Source: an uncultured Lachnospiraceae bacterium (GTDB taxonomy: Bacteria; Bacillota; Clostridia; Lachnospirales; Lachnospiraceae). From it: 64,000 bases of DNA. Positions 63,092 through 64,000 of this stretch are shown here, piece by piece. The first letter of the stretch is position 1; each line of letters starts with the position of its first letter. The DNA lies in NCBI GenBank assembly GCA_910586015.1, contig CAJUGJ010000013.1, positions 1 through 64,000 on the forward strand. The letters run 5' to 3'. Under the pieces are notes generated by a model that was not told the origin of the DNA, searched no databases, and saw only the letters and a list, made by a program, of their open reading frames with translations. A program made the position numbers and the translations under genes.

Positions 63092-64000
63092 ATGAGGCAA
63101 AAGAAATTAAAGTTATTACCATGGATAATTTTAACTACAGGGTTTTTGTCAGTCTTTTTATTTGCTAAATGGCTATTAAAAGATGACTTTATGGTTTTTT
63201 TACAATGGAATGTTGCACTTATACTTTTAGGAGTTATATTCTATCCAATAACAGGGTTGATTTTTCATAAATTTTATGACGGTGGATGGTTATTTTCTAA
63301 AACAATAGGGGTTGCTTGTGGTGGATGGCTCGTTTGGTATCTATCTTCTACCTTATTTTCTTTTTCAAGAGTTACCTGTATAGTATGTATACTTATATGG
63401 CTTATTATTAATATCTTTTTGTTTTGGACTTTAACTCACTTTTCAAAGAAAAAAAGCCAAAAAGTTCCTTCCTTATTTTCAAAAGAAAAAGTATTTCATA
63501 TGCTTTGTTCTGAATTTATTTTTTTAACAGCATTTGTACTTTGGACATATTTAAGGGGATTTAAACCAGAAGCTTATGGAACAGAAAAGTTTATGGATTA
63601 TGGTTTTATGACTGCAATGTTACGTTCGAAACATATGCCACCACAAGATCTTTGGTTTGCAGGAGAAACGATCAACTATTATTATGTAGGACAATTCTTA
63701 GCCTCTTATTTAACGAAACTTTGTGGAACTACTGCAAATTATGGATATAATCTCATGTTGACTATGTTAGCTGCGTTTGGATTTTCTTTGCCTTATTCTA
63801 TTGCCTCTAATGTAGCAAAAGTTTGGATAGAAGATAACCAAAAAAATAAAGAAACACATTTTCATATAAAAGAGAATATTTTAACAGTAATTTGTGGTTT
63901 AGTAGCTGGAATTGGAGTTTCTCTTGCAGGAAATGGTCATTATCCAATCTATGCAAAGATTAAGCCATGGATTCAAAAACTAAAAGGAGAAGTTATAGAT
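63092..64000 (+). CDS. DUF2298 (YYY family) membrane protein, cut by the window end
   Basis: The first 303 residues of a longer membrane protein. About seven membrane segments are visible. The family block is clear: RGFKPEAYGTEKFMDYGFM (about 150), SKHMPPQDLWFAGETINYYYVGQ (about 175, split: MPPQDLWFAGE then INYYYVGQ), and NYGYNLMLTMLAAFGFSL. It continues past 64000. The family is predicted to be GT-C-like, with the YYY loop near the active site. SD GGGGGAT at 63081. Context: glf and a DPM1-like GT2 directly upstream. Confidence 0.88.
   Translation, partial: MRQKKLKLLPWIILTTGFLSVFLFAKWLLKDDFMVFLQWNVALILLGVIFYPITGLIFHKFYDGGWLFSKTIGVACGGWLVWYLSSTLFSFSRVTCIVCILIWLIINIFLFWTLTHFSKKKSQKVPSLFSKEKVFHMLCSEFIFLTAFVLWTYLRGFKPEAYGTEKFMDYGFMTAMLRSKHMPPQDLWFAGETINYYYVGQFLASYLTKLCGTTANYGYNLMLTMLAAFGFSLPYSIASNVAKVWIEDNQKNKETHFHIKENILTVICGLVAGIGVSLAGNGHYPIYAKIKPWIQKLKGEVID

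Overview
This is an AT-rich window from a low-GC Gram-positive, spore-forming anaerobe of the Clostridia, most likely a Lachnospiraceae member. The evidence is the rpmB - Asp23-like - DAK2/YloV - recG order, a GerW/YtfJ sporulation protein, an RqcH (NFACT) protein, a ferredoxin-containing aldo/keto reductase and clostridial-type ribosome binding sites. Genus and species cannot be read from the sequence alone.

Bases 1 to about 29,500 are a cell-surface polysaccharide locus, all on the + strand and entered part-way through. It encodes glycosyltransferases, a Wzm/Wzt-type ABC exporter, a methyltransferase with a coiled-coil tail, a 1193-residue multi-domain glycosyltransferase, a large HAD-type protein and a YfhO-type GT-C membrane protein. 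A broken hexapeptide acyltransferase follows. Then comes a compact group: a WecE-like aminotransferase, an ATP-grasp ligase, a CsbB/ArnC-like polyprenol-phosphate glycosyltransferase, a HAD phosphatase, a class V aminotransferase-like protein, a PaaK/CapK-like AMP ligase, two small SMR-type membrane proteins and an acyltransferase-3. The complete rmlABCD set for dTDP-L-rhamnose closes the locus at a strong terminator (29476-29510). I infer that RmlA/RmlB feed two branches, rhamnose and a 4-amino-4,6-dideoxy sugar, and that the second branch uses a lipid-linked, flipped, GT-C-transferred decoration route like the arn or csbB/yfhO systems.

Bases 29,500-43,100 are mixed housekeeping and metabolism: an unknown protein, a SIMPL protein, a FAD/Rieske oxidoreductase, class II galT, a UvrD-like helicase, the aldo/keto reductase, ftsH and mnmA on the + strand. 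A PHP phosphatase and rqcH lie on the - strand. The ftsH-mnmA gap holds two overlapping long complementary segments that could form alternative or pseudoknotted RNA. From 43,100 to 43,800 there is a perfect-consensus promoter followed by the decayed remnant of an IS200/IS605-type tnpB.

Bases 43,800-57,000 hold a catalytically dead-looking rhomboid-like protein with a zinc-ribbon tail, pyk, two ABC-2 permeases without an ATPase, an unknown helical protein, a duplicated promoter/hairpin element, DUF2953 and gerW genes, rpmB, a 45-residue membrane protein, an Asp23-family gene, a fakA/yloV-like gene and recG.

Bases 57,000-64,000 hold an SpoVK/CbxX-type AAA+ protein with an unusual Glu/Gln-rich linker. 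A second glycan locus follows: a multispanning GT-C-like protein, glf (UDP-galactopyranose mutase), a polyprenol-type GT2 and a DUF2298 membrane protein cut by the window end.
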